From contig NC_080587.1 of NCBI RefSeq assembly GCF_029962835.1, positions 53,349,528 through 53,413,527 of the forward strand: a DNA stretch of 64,000 bases, given 5' to 3'. The DNA comes from Magnolia sinica (lineage: Eukaryota; Streptophyta; Magnoliopsida; Magnoliales; Magnoliaceae). Below are positions 23,801 through 32,529 of the stretch, one piece after another. The first letter of the stretch is position 1, and every line of letters begins with the position of its first letter. The notes beneath the pieces were generated by a model, which saw only the letters and a program-made list of their open reading frames with translations, was not told where the DNA came from and searched no databases. Position numbers and translations under genes: made by a program.

Positions 23801-24369
23801 TGCACCCATGTGACAATTCCAACATTGTTGCTTGCAAATAGACAATCAACCAACTGAAAAAAGTCAAAAAAATTATACATATAGGATCTCCCAATCTAGT
23901 ATATTTTTGGGCATGTTCCATCCACCGTGAGGCCATTAGCTCAATGGTCTGGTTCACTAAATGATGACCCCACATGTCCAAACTGAGGACCCAAGAATAC
24001 CATGAAATCTCATGTATATATGATCATGTAACCAGTCATCAATATTTGCCTGCAAGGAAAGACATGATTCTCTTTTTTAAAGCATTGGTTTGAGCATATG
24101 GGACATTGGGTTCAATCGGGATTTATTCCCCCGCCTCTTCAATTCAGGATAAAATCATGCAATCCACACTAAAAATGATACTTGTTACTTGTCTGTAGTG
24201 TATATGTTCTTTCACCAAGAGATTGAATTTGCAGTATCATTGATTACCATTTCGGTCTGATTACACAGCATTTTCTGAATTTCCTTCTGATTTCACAGTT
24301 TTTTTTTTTTGGTCGTTTTTTACACAGGTCTTTGTTGATAACATAGATTTCTCCAAGGAATTGGAATGA
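7292..24369 (+). CDS. GLX1: Lactoylglutathione lyase (glyoxalase I), two-domain, probably plastid; 9 exons
   Basis: Converts the hemithioacetal of methylglyoxal and glutathione to S-lactoylglutathione, the first step of methylglyoxal detoxification. Exons: 7292-7481, 13706-13910, 14012-14136, 14346-14410, 18077-18289, 18423-18470, 19907-20014, 20240-20380 and 24328-24369. Together they make 1137 nt, which is 378 residues plus TGA, and every junction keeps frame. Residues 1 to about 65 are Ser/Ala-rich like a plastid transit peptide. Two glyoxalase domains follow, about 117-240 and 247-378, each with the pattern RVGDLDR, LLRKRD, GYGPED, ELTYNYG, TREPGP and DPDG. Domain 1 has the expected metal ligands H119, E170, H188 and E236. 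At the matching places domain 2 has Q249, E300, Q318 and V366, so inference puts the active site in domain 1. Introns 1, 4 and 8 are 6.2, 3.7 and 3.9 kb and full of transposons. Intron 2 uses a GC donor. No stop or frameshift is seen, so the gene looks intact. Family assignment is very strong; plastid targeting is inferred. Confidence 0.95.
8408..8480 (-). mobile_element. LINE 3'-end fragment
   Basis: A (ATC)n run followed by TAAGCCTTATCCCAATTAACTGGG is the antisense form of a common plant LINE terminus. The longer fragment at 9163-10250 has the same end. Confidence 0.55.
8667..9081. mobile_element. hAT-like MITE, copy 1 (intron 1)
   Basis: Starts CAAGGTATTCCGTAACGG. The right end is a degenerate complement. 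It is flanked by GCGTGAGA (8659-8666) and GTGTGAGA (9082-9089), an 8-bp duplication with one change. The interior carries many GTAACGG/CCGTTAC words and a (CT)n run at 8770-8813. Confidence 0.65.
8770..8813. repeat. (TC)n microsatellite
   Basis: Uninterrupted TC dinucleotides inside hAT-like copy 1. Confidence 0.95.
9163..10250 (-). pseudogene. LINE reverse-transcriptase C-terminal fragment, split by a TRIM-like insert
   Basis: On the minus strand 9934-10242 encodes a peptide with [32 protein letters not shown] and RMLRWM. These are the conserved C-terminal motifs of plant L1-type retrotransposon ORF2. The LINE terminus (ATCATCTAAGCCTAATT) lies at 9170-9200. A 470-bp insertion (9282-9750) interrupts the two parts. 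Confidence 0.75.
9282..9750 (-). mobile_element. TRIM-like miniature LTR element
   Basis: Two direct repeats begin TGACAGCG at 9282 and 9482 and end GCCCCCGCA at 9423 and 9750. Between them is GCTTTAATACCACT, which on the minus strand resembles the initiator-Met tRNA primer site. Flanks TCAAGT and TCAAAGT suggest a short target duplication in the LINE. The second repeat is about 125 bp longer than the first. Confidence 0.5.
10462..11030 (-). mobile_element. TRIM-like miniature LTR element
   Basis: Direct repeats start near 10462 (TGCAGGACAACTAACCATTT) and 10769 (TACAGGAAAACTAACCATTT). GACCTCCCGCTCTAATACCA, at 10741-10760 just before the second repeat, is a primer-site-like word on the minus strand. 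Same family as 12513-12951 in the opposite direction. Outer ends uncertain. Confidence 0.5.
11140..11467. mobile_element. hAT-like MITE, copy 2 (intron 1)
   Basis: A perfect 8-bp duplication ATGAGGCT at 11132-11139 and 11468-11475. Ends CAAGGTGTTCC and GAATACATTG. The interior is built from CCATTACGG/GTAACGG words. Confidence 0.8.
11476..12512. other. Intron 1 sequence, nothing recognised
   Basis: Intron sequence with an A-rich tract (11500-11530). No other element could be bounded. Confidence 0.5.
12513..12951 (+). mobile_element. TRIM-like miniature LTR element
   Basis: Direct repeats of about 150 bp at 12513-12665 and 12801-12951 (GAGGCGGTACCCATGTGATT to GTGGTTAATTGTCCT). The first is followed by AATTGGTATCAGAATGGGAG, a near match to the initiator-Met tRNA primer site. 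The outer boundary is approximate. Confidence 0.6.
13090..13175 (+). mobile_element. LINE 3'-end fragment
   Basis: GTAGCTGACCCCGATTAGTT, then GGGAAAGGCTTAGATGATGG and GTGATG: the sense form of the LINE terminus seen at 9163 and 15675. Confidence 0.5.
13243..13455. repeat. Minisatellite, GTTCATTGTTC...GGGAGGGA units
   Basis: About five imperfect repeats of a unit containing TGTTC, ACTTGTACATC and GGGAGGGAGGGA, each about 35-60 bp. Confidence 0.75.
13706..13910 (+). CDS. GLX1: GLX1 exon 2
   Basis: Starts after AATCCAG and continues the phase-1 codon of exon 1. Encodes residues 64-132: the linker, then the start of domain 1 with [13 protein letters not shown], where H119 is the first metal ligand. 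It ends at ATAAA directly before GCATGT. Frame requires the exon to stop here, so the donor is GC and not GT. Confidence 0.9.
13911..14011 (+). other. GLX1 intron 2, GC-AG class
   Basis: A 101-bp intron beginning GCATGT and ending TTGCAG. Joining 13910 to 14012 gives an unbroken IKFYTECLG. The nearest GT, four bases downstream at 13915, would add residues and break the frame. No other GT-AG pair here restores the conserved FYTE motif. Confidence 0.82.
14012..14136 (+). CDS. GLX1: GLX1 exon 3
   Basis: Encodes residues 132-174, with [10 protein letters not shown] and HFVVELTY. E170 is the second metal ligand of domain 1. The exon ends before GTACGT, one base into the Asn codon of TYNYG. Confidence 0.92.
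14346..14410 (+). CDS. GLX1: GLX1 exon 4
   Basis: A 65-nt exon after TTCACAG. It encodes [19 protein letters not shown] with H188, the third ligand, and ends before GTAAGA in phase 0. Confidence 0.92.
15751..17190. mobile_element. hAT-like element, copy 3 (intron 4)
   Basis: Perfect 8-bp duplication ATCACGGA at 15743-15750 and 17191-17198. Ends CAGGGTGTCCCG and CAGGATACCTTG. Subterminal GTAACGG/CCGTTAC words. The last 320 bp match 22870-23181 of copy 4. 1,440 bp with no transposase frame, so non-autonomous. Confidence 0.88.
16110..16790. repeat. Four tandem repeats of about 170 bp inside a hAT-like element
   Basis: Units marked by AATGTTTTGCT, GGTAGAATATGATGTGTTAA and CAGATTGTTGTTGTCATTTT recur with starts near 16143, 16309, 16479 and 16652, periods 166-173. 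Confidence 0.9.
18077..18289 (+). CDS. GLX1: GLX1 exon 5
   Basis: Starts after ACCATAG. Encodes residues 196-266: the end of domain 1 (VTREPGP, then [12 protein letters not shown] with E236) and the start of domain 2 ([20 protein letters not shown]). Ends before GTGAGT. Confidence 0.94.
18423..18470 (+). CDS. GLX1: GLX1 exon 6 (micro-exon, 48 nt)
   Basis: Encodes 16 residues, [16 protein letters not shown], matching [14 protein letters not shown] of domain 1. It lies between AAAAG and GTAACC. Confidence 0.92.
19289..19312. repeat. Poly-C run in intron 6
   Basis: About 20 consecutive C residues after CCCAGCC. Confidence 0.85.
19421..19551 (+). mobile_element. tRNA-derived SINE, copy 2 (intron 6)
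   Basis: Box A-like CAGTGGTAGACTCAC and box B-like GGTTCAAGTACCC about 40 bp apart, then a GTGGTGAAAAACC body and a (GT)-rich tail. Matches the SINEs at 3212-3341 and 28321-28457. Confidence 0.72.
19907..20014 (+). CDS. GLX1: GLX1 exon 7
   Basis: Starts after CTTCAG. Encodes residues 283-318 ([28 protein letters not shown]). E300 is kept, but Q318 stands where domain 1 has His. Ends before GTAAAG. Confidence 0.93.
20240..20380 (+). CDS. GLX1: GLX1 exon 8
   Basis: Starts after TTACCAG. Encodes residues 319-365 ([33 protein letters not shown]). Ends before GTACAG. Intron 8 then runs 3,947 bp to the last exon. Confidence 0.93.
20390..21208. other. Intron 8, dispersed-repeat sequence
   Basis: Contains several GTGGGCCAC and CCCACCTGAGT words and a 31-bp direct repeat (GTGTTGTATGCATGTCATGT) near 20617-20670. 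No gene. Confidence 0.5.
21217..23181. mobile_element. hAT-like element, copy 4 (intron 8)
   Basis: Perfect 8-bp duplication CATGGAGT at 21209-21216 and 23182-23189. Ends CAAGGTATCCC and GGGACACCTTG, with YARNG tips as expected for hAT. 1,965 bp. Subterminal runs of CCGTTACGG, a pyrimidine tract at 21420-21690, then intergenic-type sequence. No transposase frame. Confidence 0.9.
21420..21690. repeat. (TTC)n/(CT)n pyrimidine tract
   Basis: Almost pure pyrimidine on the + strand, with two GAGCGGCTGCGGCTTCTTCC-like interruptions. The long open frames across it are low-complexity artefacts. Confidence 0.9.
23196..23603. mobile_element. hAT-like MITE, copy 5 (intron 8)
   Basis: 8-bp duplication with one change: GTAGCCAC at 23188-23195 and GTGGCCAC at 23604-23611. 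Ends CAAAGTATTCC and GGAATACCTTG. A second internal head, CAAGTTGTTCC, near 23339 suggests a nested or chimeric copy. It starts 15 bp after copy 4 ends. Confidence 0.78.
24328..24369 (+). CDS. GLX1: GLX1 exon 9 and stop
   Basis: Starts after TTACACAG and encodes the C-terminal tail [13 protein letters not shown], then TGA. The exon is too short to stand out alone, but it completes the [12 protein letters not shown] motif expected at the end of plant two-domain glyoxalases. Confidence 0.9.
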   Translation, partial: VFVDNIDFSKELE

Positions 24370-24643
24370 ATACAGACTGGCAGTAGATGCATGAGCTTCT
24401 CATGGCCATCTCCATGCAGAGAGTATCCTCGCTGTTTGGCCATTTGATGTGGCCTTTTGCAGGATTGATTCTTCTGGAAAGCACTGTAAGAAAATGCGTT
24501 CATCCCAGTTTGTAGATAAGTCATCTCACCTGCTGTAGTAGCAATGTTAATAAGCGTATTTTGATGGCTCTATAACGATGTAGGCGTATTATAATGAGAT
24601 GATTTTCAATCCGTTCTTTGATTTATTAATAATAATAAATAAA
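24370..24643 (+). other. Probable GLX1 3' UTR with AATAAA signals
   Basis: Non-coding sequence after the stop. Two overlapping AATAAA hexamers lie at 24634-24643 in an A/T-rich stretch, a plausible polyadenylation region about 270 nt after the stop. No transcript evidence. Confidence 0.5.
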
Positions 24644-27625
24644 TAATAAAAAACAAAAACTGGTCTAACTTCCTGATTTTCTTTCACTGCAACTAGTAAA
24701 TGGGTGTAATTAGGGGGCAAGTATGCAAGTGGAATCTTATCAATAATTGCATTTGGGGAATAAACATCTTAATTAGAGTCAGATTTTATTTTATTATTTA
24801 TTTACTTTTATGAAACTATAGTAGGGTGGCACTTCTGTTTTTAGAGAGGAGAAATGGTTCCAGGCACTGTATGTGAACCTTAACATGCAGGCACATCTTT
24901 CGGCCAACGGGTCATGTGATGCAAATCCGATCCATTTAGAAAAAGTGAACCCTACCTCGGAGATCAATTCACATTAGGTGAGCTATCTGTAAATTGAAGC
25001 AGACCATCAGTTGATTTTGACAATGTCCTGGCCAATGATCGGACCAGCCCCCCCCTTTTTTTTGGCATCTGGTGGCATTCATGGTGTGACCCAGCTATTT
25101 GTGATCATTTCTCGTAGGAGGATGGCAAACATGCAAACATTCAATTAATTGGTTGGGCTGAATAATGCAATAAAGCGTGTATGAAGACGCTCGGGGTTTA
25201 CTTTTCTTTGCTCAGCATTTACTGCAAAATTCCTCCAAAATTAAGATTTTACCAATTAATGGCCCTACCAACCGAAACAGTGGGGAAATGCTGTTTCATC
25301 GTAATCCCGTTATACATATATATGAGTAATGCTCACACACAACTAGTTGGACAAATTAAATTGGTCCAATTAGCTGTGTATTAAATAGCAAAAATTTATT
25401 AATCTGCCGCAGGTAATATAACACATGTGAGTATTCATAATATCAACTTTTATATAAGTATGATAGAAATTATATGTCAAAGATCTAGCCTATCCATCAA
25501 ATAGGGCATCCTAATTATATTTTATCTGCGAAAAATTAATAAACTAATAAACGTTCATCATCACTGAAGCCACACATATAAGTTGAATATGTACAGCTAG
25601 AGTGGATTTCTGATAGCCCTGTTTTCTTGTGAATAAATATCATACCATTAATTATTTAAAAATAATAATAAATTATGTCCTTCATGTGTTTAAAAAAAAT
25701 CCTATCTCATTAACGGATCAGATTTCTTATACATGCACAAGTACATCACATGTTTGCTAAGTCATCCCATCTTCTCTTGACATTCATTGCCTAATTTACA
25801 TATCAACTAATGTTAATAAATGCTATCCTGCATAGAGATGCTGGTCTATCAACTAATGTTAATAAATGCTCTCCTGCATAGAGATGCTGGTCCACGTTAC
25901 TTTGGCAAAATGAGTACCCAGATTGGGTGGGTCTCACTGTGGTGTTAAAGTGAAATCCACCCCAACCATCAGGTGAGTTACCTCATGTTTGAGCCAGGGC
26001 CAAAAAATCTGCCGATCTTTGTTTCAGTTGGGCCACACGATTGGAAATTTTTTATGGGAAAATCTCACCCTCTATTCTGTTCCCTAAATGTGACCCACTT
26101 GAATCCCATGTGTGCTTGATTTTTGAGCCTTTAAGGATATATTTTGGTTTCGCATCTAATGGGTGTAATGGATTTTACATACACATTATATTGGGCCCTG
26201 TAAAATCGAGGGTGGACATCTCTCTCCCAACTATTTTCCTTGGTGTGCCTCAATTTAATAACAGATCATCCTGATTTTTAGGTTACTAGCATACCATGTG
26301 ATTACACATATAATGGTCGGAGTTGATCTCACCTACACATCAAGGTTTGGCCCAGTAAAATATCACTGCTGGCGTGCCTCCTGCACTGGTTCCTGGAAAA
26401 TAGTCAGTACCAAGAAAAGATTCATGTCTTTAGGAACGGACTTAGATTGTGGAGCGTACCACACAGCATGGGCGTGTATAGATGGCAAAGATTTGTGTGC
26501 CTCACCATGATGTATGTGTTCTATCAACACTGTCCATCCGTTTTCTAATATTACTTGAAGGCATGGCCCCAAAACTGAGGCTGATCCAAAGCTCAAGTGA
26601 ATCTCACCAAAAGAAAAAGTGGGAACAATGACCCTCGGTGATGACATCTTCCTAGGGCCCACCATGATGTTTATTTGCCATCCAACCTGTTCATAAGGTC
26701 ATACATACCTGGATAAAGAAGGGAAAACACAAATATCAACTTCTGTGAATCCCGAGAAGTTTTTGAAGGTAGGCCTTCAATCCCCACTGTTTCTTGTGGT
26801 GTGGTCCACTTGAGCGTTGGATCTGCTTCATTTTTGGGATCATATCCTAAAATGATTTGAAAATATGTATGAACGGCGTGGATAAAGCTAATAAATCATG
26901 TTGGGGCTGATTTTCAGTCCCTTGTTCTAACATTGGGTTGTCCACTTGATGGTGGAAATGGAATTCAAACTAACACCATAGGCAGGGCCCATCTGAATCT
27001 CCAACCCTTTGTGACCTGAAATCACTAATCTCTCATGGTATTCATCTCTGGAATCGAGTCCTATTTTTACAAGGCGCACCGTGAGGTGTAAGTAAGATTC
27101 ATTCCCATCATTAGATGCGTGATTCCATTCCGGGCTAAGAGCAAAAAAATCATGATAACATTTGATTCAACTCAGCCACAGCAATGGAAACATTAGGGAG
27201 AGGCATCCACCCTTGATTTTTACCAAGCTCAACATGACAAGAGTGTGAAATCCACTCCAACCATTAATATGACACTAAAAATCTATGGCTTATGCCTAAA
27301 AATCAGGGGCATACGTGATTCAGGTGGGCTAAACCAATGAAAATAGTTTGGAGGGTGAGTTTTTGTTGTACACTGTTTTCAATCATGTGGCCCACTTGAA
27401 CCATGGATGAGGCTGATTTTTTATACATGGTTCTAATATAGGGTGACTCACCTGATGGTTGGGGTGGATTTCATATTAATACTATGGTGGGGCCACCATA
27501 GCTGCCTACTTTTTCTCTTAGAATAACTTTTCTCCGCATCGTTATTAAATAGCATTAATTAGTCTTTGAATTAATCAACTAGTTGGACGAAAATGCAATG
27601 TCTAACTAGTTGGTGTGTGAGCATT

Positions 27626-27666
<41 letters not shown>
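24644..27666. other. Intergenic, no gene seen
   Basis: A/T-rich sequence, then (25.9-27.5 kb) dispersed repeats with CACCATGATGTATGTGTT and GGTGGAT words. A (TA)n run ends at 27666. Confidence 0.55.
25801..25892. repeat. 46-bp tandem duplication
   Basis: TATCAACTAATGTTAATAAA, then TGCT(A/C)TCCTGCATAGAG, occurs twice with period 46 and one change. Confidence 0.9.
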
Positions 27667-27669
<3 letters not shown>

Positions 27670-28208
27670 AAAAGGTACTATGCGCTCGACCTCACGATAA
27701 CTCTCGTGAGGTTGAGCTGTGTGGGCCCCACCGTGATGCGTGTCGACCATCAACACCGTGCATTTGATGGGTCCCCTCTAAATTATGGGATATCCCAAAA
27801 ATCAGCCTGTACGAAACTCAAGTGGGCCATACCATCTAAAATCATGTGAAAACATGTCAAAAACATATAAAAGCACTTGGTGGGGCCCACCTGAGTTTTG
27901 AATGCTGCTGAAACTTGGTCTGAACCCTCATCCAAGTGGGACACACATAATGGATGGGCTGGATTTGCAAACCACATCTCAGTGGGCCCAAAAAATAATT
28001 ATGAATGTTTTAATGGTGCACGGCCCCTCCCCACTTCTGTATGTGGTGTGGCCCACACAAGTCACGGATTGACTTGATTTTTGAGACTTAGGCCACGATG
28101 GAATGGTGCATCTGACTGATGGGGTAGATGTTCGAAACGCATCACGGTGGGGCCCACACAACTCGACCTCATGGGACGATCTTGTGAGGTCGAGCGTAGT
28201 ACCTTTTC

Positions 28209-28209
<1 letters not shown>
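27667..28209. mobile_element. MITE in a TA microsatellite, copy 3
   Basis: Complete copy with inverted ends GGGAAAAGGTACTATGCGCT and GAGCGTAGTACCTTTTCC. (TA)n on the left; TA then (CA)n on the right. Same interior as 2565-3010. Confidence 0.78.

Positions 28210-28211
<2 letters not shown>

Positions 28212-28247
<36 letters not shown>
28212..28247. repeat. (CA)n microsatellite
   Basis: Uninterrupted CA dinucleotides directly after the MITE. Confidence 0.95.
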
Positions 28248-28249
<2 letters not shown>

Positions 28250-28320
28250 TTTTGGAAGATGAGCAGAAATTTATTACTTTCGTAAGGGCCAATAGTCCAA
28301 GAATAAGAGGAAACGAAGGG

Positions 28321-28457
28321 GTCCTTGCTCTCGCTCAGGTGGTAGACTCTGAGGAGTTTCGACTCCCATCAAGGGTTCGAGTACCCATAGGTGGTGAAAT
28401 TCCACTAGCGTGAGTGTGCGGGGGTGCATGTGCGTGTGTTTTTTTTTTTTTTTTTTT
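28321..28457 (+). mobile_element. tRNA-derived SINE, copy 3
   Basis: The best preserved copy: box A-like GCTCAGGTGGTAGACTC, box B-like GGGTTCGAGTACCC, body GGTGGTGAAATTCCACTAGC, and a GTGTGTT tail ending in about 20 T. Confidence 0.75.
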
Positions 28458-28757
28458 AAAGGACACGAAGAGCATAGAGAAGAACCCAAATCCCATGACA
28501 TGAAATAAAGAAAGAAAAGACCACGGTATGACCACACACCCCGGGCCACATAAAAAAGAACCACACTTAGGCTTAGGAAAAAAGTGGTATAATAGATTTC
28601 TAATAGTACAGTTCAAAATTATGGGACCCACTTGATATTTCTATAATATCCAACTCGTCCAATAACTATAATCTACTATGATGTTCACTTCAAAACATTA
28701 AAATGCAAGTGTAGTCCATTTAATGATTCCATCATAAACAATTTTATTTAATGTGAT

Positions 28758-29607
28758 TGTCGATGCAGTTTTCCATGTAGACCCTCCTTGGTTAACCCTC
28801 TGGGAAGTGTACAGAATAAGATAAGAGACAAAGGAGACCATGGCTTGTACAGGGGACCCTCCAATGCCTAAGTCAGGACCTTGAGTCTTTTTTAGAATAA
28901 AATCTTAAGGAAAAGAGTCACCAGTCCAGTCATAAGGTTTGTATGTGTACCTTACTTTGGCTAGAAGCTCCCCTATTTATATTGGAAGGAAGACCACACT
29001 GTAGGGAGTCTTTCTCTTTAGGACTCCCGATATGTCGGAGATCTTTCTGCACAGGTTTCCGGATCCGCCAAGGATCTTCTCAGGATTACAATCGTCCGAG
29101 ATACCCGGGATTTGATCTTATCCCATCTTGGGAGAGATCTTTGAACCATTGGAGAGATTCCCACAATGTTGGTTCGGGGGAAGGTCGGGTGGTGAAAACG
29201 CCAGATACAGTAGAAGTAGGTAATGATAAGCCTTTCAACAGATCAACATTTTACCTTGTCAGAGGTTCGGCCCAACCTATGACTAAGCTATATTCGACTT
29301 ATAGGCTGATCGACCACCTATCGTCTGGTCGACTATAGGTCGACCTATAGTCGACCTATAAACATGTAGTTATACTGACTTATTCAGTAGATTGGTCTTT
29401 GAGTGGACTTATAGTTGCATCATCTTTAAGTGGACTTATAGTTGTATCCTCTTTGAGTGGACTTATAGTTGCATCGTCTCACTTTGTAGTTGGCCTTCTC
29501 TTGCTAGTAAATGTTAGTGGACGCCTCATAAGTGGTTTAGCTCATTAGATCCGTGTTGGTTTGTAGAGTTGGTCCATTCCATAAGTCGTTTCTATTTTCC
29601 CCCAACA
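28758..29607 (-). repeat. 3' LTR of the Tat element (850 bp)
   Basis: Compared with the other LTR it has a third copy of a 27-bp repeat (TTTGAGTGGACTTATAGTTG) at about 29398-29480, which explains its greater length. A TATAAATA box reads on the minus strand at 28974-28981. Confidence 0.9.
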
Positions 29608-29626
29608 GTAAGCCCCCTTTACTTTC
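29608..29626 (-). other. Polypurine tract of the Tat element
   Basis: On the minus strand AGAAAGTAAAGGGGG lies just before the 3' LTR. This fixes the element direction. Confidence 0.75.
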
Positions 29627-29999
29627 TAGTCGATCTTCGAAGGCTCGGAAGTAGGTTAAATGTAGATCAGGTCGGGTTGGCCAGCACAGGAGTCGAGGTG
29701 TGTCAGTAATCATGTATGGCGTAGTCAAGGGGACGTTGTATGAAATTCGCATTAATGGACGTACCTAAGAGCTACCACATGGCTCACCTATATAAGGCAT
29801 GCCCTAATGCGTTTCGGATGCCCATTTGCATTTGTTTCCCTTTTTAGTCATCTTCCTTAACCTGTAGGAGCGATTTTCAACGACTGTGCGTCCCAGCGAT
29901 CAAGTGTGATTTCCTCTCCGGTGAGCTCCGTTCTTCACTCGCCCTCTCCTTTCTTTTTCCTTCCATTGTCAACGACTCTCAACATCCATAAAAACAACC

Positions 30000-32146
30000 A
30001 TGTCTGACTCTTTGAGTTCACGGGAGGGGGTTTTCGGCAGTGACAGTGGGGCGAGTAGTCTTCGAACGATGTCGAACCCACTGTCGCTGTTGGTGATGAT
30101 GGTCGACACCAACTTTCTAGCGTCGCAATCATCGAGGGCGATGGAGAGGTCCCCGGCCGAGAGACCGGTTAGGGTGGAACGTAGCCTATTTGGGGAAGAT
30201 GACGATCTGGAGGAGTCCTATGGCGAGGAGGGTCCGAGAGTTCCTGTGCCCTCGACCCTTACTGAAGTGGAGTTAGCTCGGATTAGACTGGGGTATCATA
30301 TCCCTGAGTTTGTAATCCTCTGAGTCCCCTTACTTGATGAGCTTCCTGATCGTCCTCTAGAGGGAGCAATTGCCATTTTTCAGGTCGCCCTTCAATGCGG
30401 CCTTAGGTTCCCTTTGTAAGGTCTAGTAAGGTGGGTACTGGCTCGCCTTAATTTGGCTCCAGGGCAGATGATTCCTAATGGATGGAGGGCTTTAATCGGC
30501 TGCATTGTCTTATAGTCCGAGCTAGAGCAGCCTGAGCTCTCCGTCGAGGAGTTCCTCTATCTGTACCAATTGAAGCCGAACAAGTTTCAACTTGACTGGT
30601 ATTACCTCTTTGCTTGGCGGGGGACTGGGGGGAGTCTCATTACCGACCTTCCATCGTCTAATAAGAATTGGAGGGACAAGTGATTTTGGGCCTCTGGATG
30701 TTGGGAAGTGGCCGACCTACCCTTGGATCAGCACTTAGTCCCCACAGCATATACCAACCTAGGTTAGTATTCATCAAACTTAGTTATTCTTTAGCTCTTC
30801 CTTAGTTGGTCGGTTTTTGAGTTTTCTTAAGTTGTTCGCACATGTCTTCTGTTACAGTTGCTCCCAAGCACCGTCCCCCTACTGGATAGTGGATCTCTCG
30901 CTCAGATCAGAAGAGAAAGAGCATTAGGGGAGGAGGAGAGATCATGGACAATACTTCTCTAGCCCGAACTGCTTCTTAAGTCGAGTTTAGACTTCCCTCT
31001 CACCGGTAAGAACCCTGGCCGAGCTTTAAGACTTAGAAAAAATCTCATAGATTTCTATAATTGAGTTTCTTCATGTCGTGATGCAGAGATGCCTGAAGCT
31101 CATCCTTTACTAAGGCCCGCTTCCAAACTCCAGGCACCTTCCCTAGAAGAACTAGCAGTGCCAAAAAGGAACAGGCAAAAGACCTCCTCCAAAAGCAAGG
31201 GGAAGGTCGGCCCTTCTTTCCCCGTTGTGGTGGAGGTTGATGAAGAGGAAGCGGCCGCGGAGCCCGTCCTTGATGCTGCTGTTACGGCAATCGGGACGGC
31301 CGTTCGGGAAGAGGCTTCCCCTACTGAGACACAGGGAGTTGTTGAGCCTTCTGTGGAGGCTCGTTCCACAAAGACTGAAGAGATCAGCTGTCCTTCAGCT
31401 GATCCTTCAGGAGTTCAGGAGGAAGAAGGTCACAGCCTTCGCAGAGCTGTTGAAGAGGTCCTCCCTTGGGCAGATTAGTGCGTGCCCAAGGAGGAATTCC
31501 TTAGCTTGTTAGACTCTCCCGCAAACTCAATTCTCGTGTTTGCAGCAATGAGCCTTCTTGGGGTAAGCGCATTTTCATAAGTAGTTCGACTTTCTTTCTA
31601 ATTGTTCAACTTCGCTCATTTTTACTTTTCCTTAGCAGCTCGCTCCTTATATGCTGAAGGTGCATCATGAGATCACTCAGCTGTAGGGGCAAGTAAGCGA
31701 GACACGTCAAGTCAAAGGCTCGCGCAAAACGAGATTGAGGTCGCTCAATCTCAAGCTTGTGCTTCTTCTGTAGAAGCCAAGCTGGATACCATAAAGAAGC
31801 TTTTTGTAAAGGTTTTTGAAAGGTCGACTCGGCAGGAGGTTGAGCTAGGGGCGAAGCTCGAGGAAGCTGGGGCAAAGCTTGGGGAGACTGAGGCGAAGCT
31901 CGAGCAACTTAAGGCAGGAACTCGAGCTGTTATTACTCAGGCTTAGGAGGATGCTGTCAAAGAATATCAGTCTTCCCAGACGTACATAGATGACAAAAAT
32001 TCTCTTTACTAACGAGGCTATCAGAAGTGCGTTGAGACCATGAAGGATGCCTTTCCAGAGTTAGATCTCTCTGGTTTCGATGAATCTGAGTCAGGCTCCG
32101 ACGCATCTGGCGATGAAGTGACTCCCGAGCAGCCCATCGAGGCTTG
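30000..32146 (+). pseudogene. Opposite-strand extra ORF of the Tat element (gypsy-type transposase-like, Transposase_28-like)
   Basis: Starts with ATG at 30000 on the strand opposite to gag-pol and ends after a Glu/Ser-rich tail near 32146. The acidic Ser-rich N-terminus (30000-30250) is followed by conserved words LGYHIPEF, CGLRFPL, LAPGQM and SVEEFLYLYQLKPNKFQ, then TDLPSSNKNW. This pattern resembles Pfam Transposase_28 (putative gypsy-type transposon), known from such extra ORFs in plants; that family label is from memory. In-frame stops occur at 30321, 30417, 30513 and later. Intron-like GT-AG gaps at about 30763-30857 and 31006-31086 break the reading, as if this ORF were once spliced. 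Function is unknown. Confidence 0.75.
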
Positions 32147-32529
32147 AAGACCAACTTCTCTCTTTTTTTTTTGAATGTGAAATGATGTAATCATGCCCTT
32201 TGTGGCCCTATCAATGAAAGTTACCCCTTTCTTTTTGAGATAATGTATTCATTTGTAGATTTTTCTAGGTTAAGTAGATTGCACCCAATAGATGAGTTGG
32301 ATCTGGTAGATAGATTGGATTTGATCTAGATTTAGTAGATAAATCAAATCCTGTAGACAGATGGATGTGGGTCGGATCTTACAAATAGATCAGATATAGG
32401 TCGAGCCCTAAAGATAGGTCAGATCCCATAGAGTGGACCTTGGTCGAACCCGGTAGATATAGTAGATCCAATAGGGGTCGGGATGCAACCAATCTTTATT
32501 AGTTTTATCATGAAGCTGATTAATATACA

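Noticed and set aside
26363-26665. 100-residue minus-strand open frame as a gene
   Set aside because: The sequence is made of the dispersed CACCATGATGTATGTGTT-type repeat and shows no domain.
28321-28400. tRNA gene
   Set aside because: Box A and B words are present, but no full cloverleaf with a paired acceptor stem and CCA-adjacent end is seen. A tRNA-derived SINE explains it and its two relatives.
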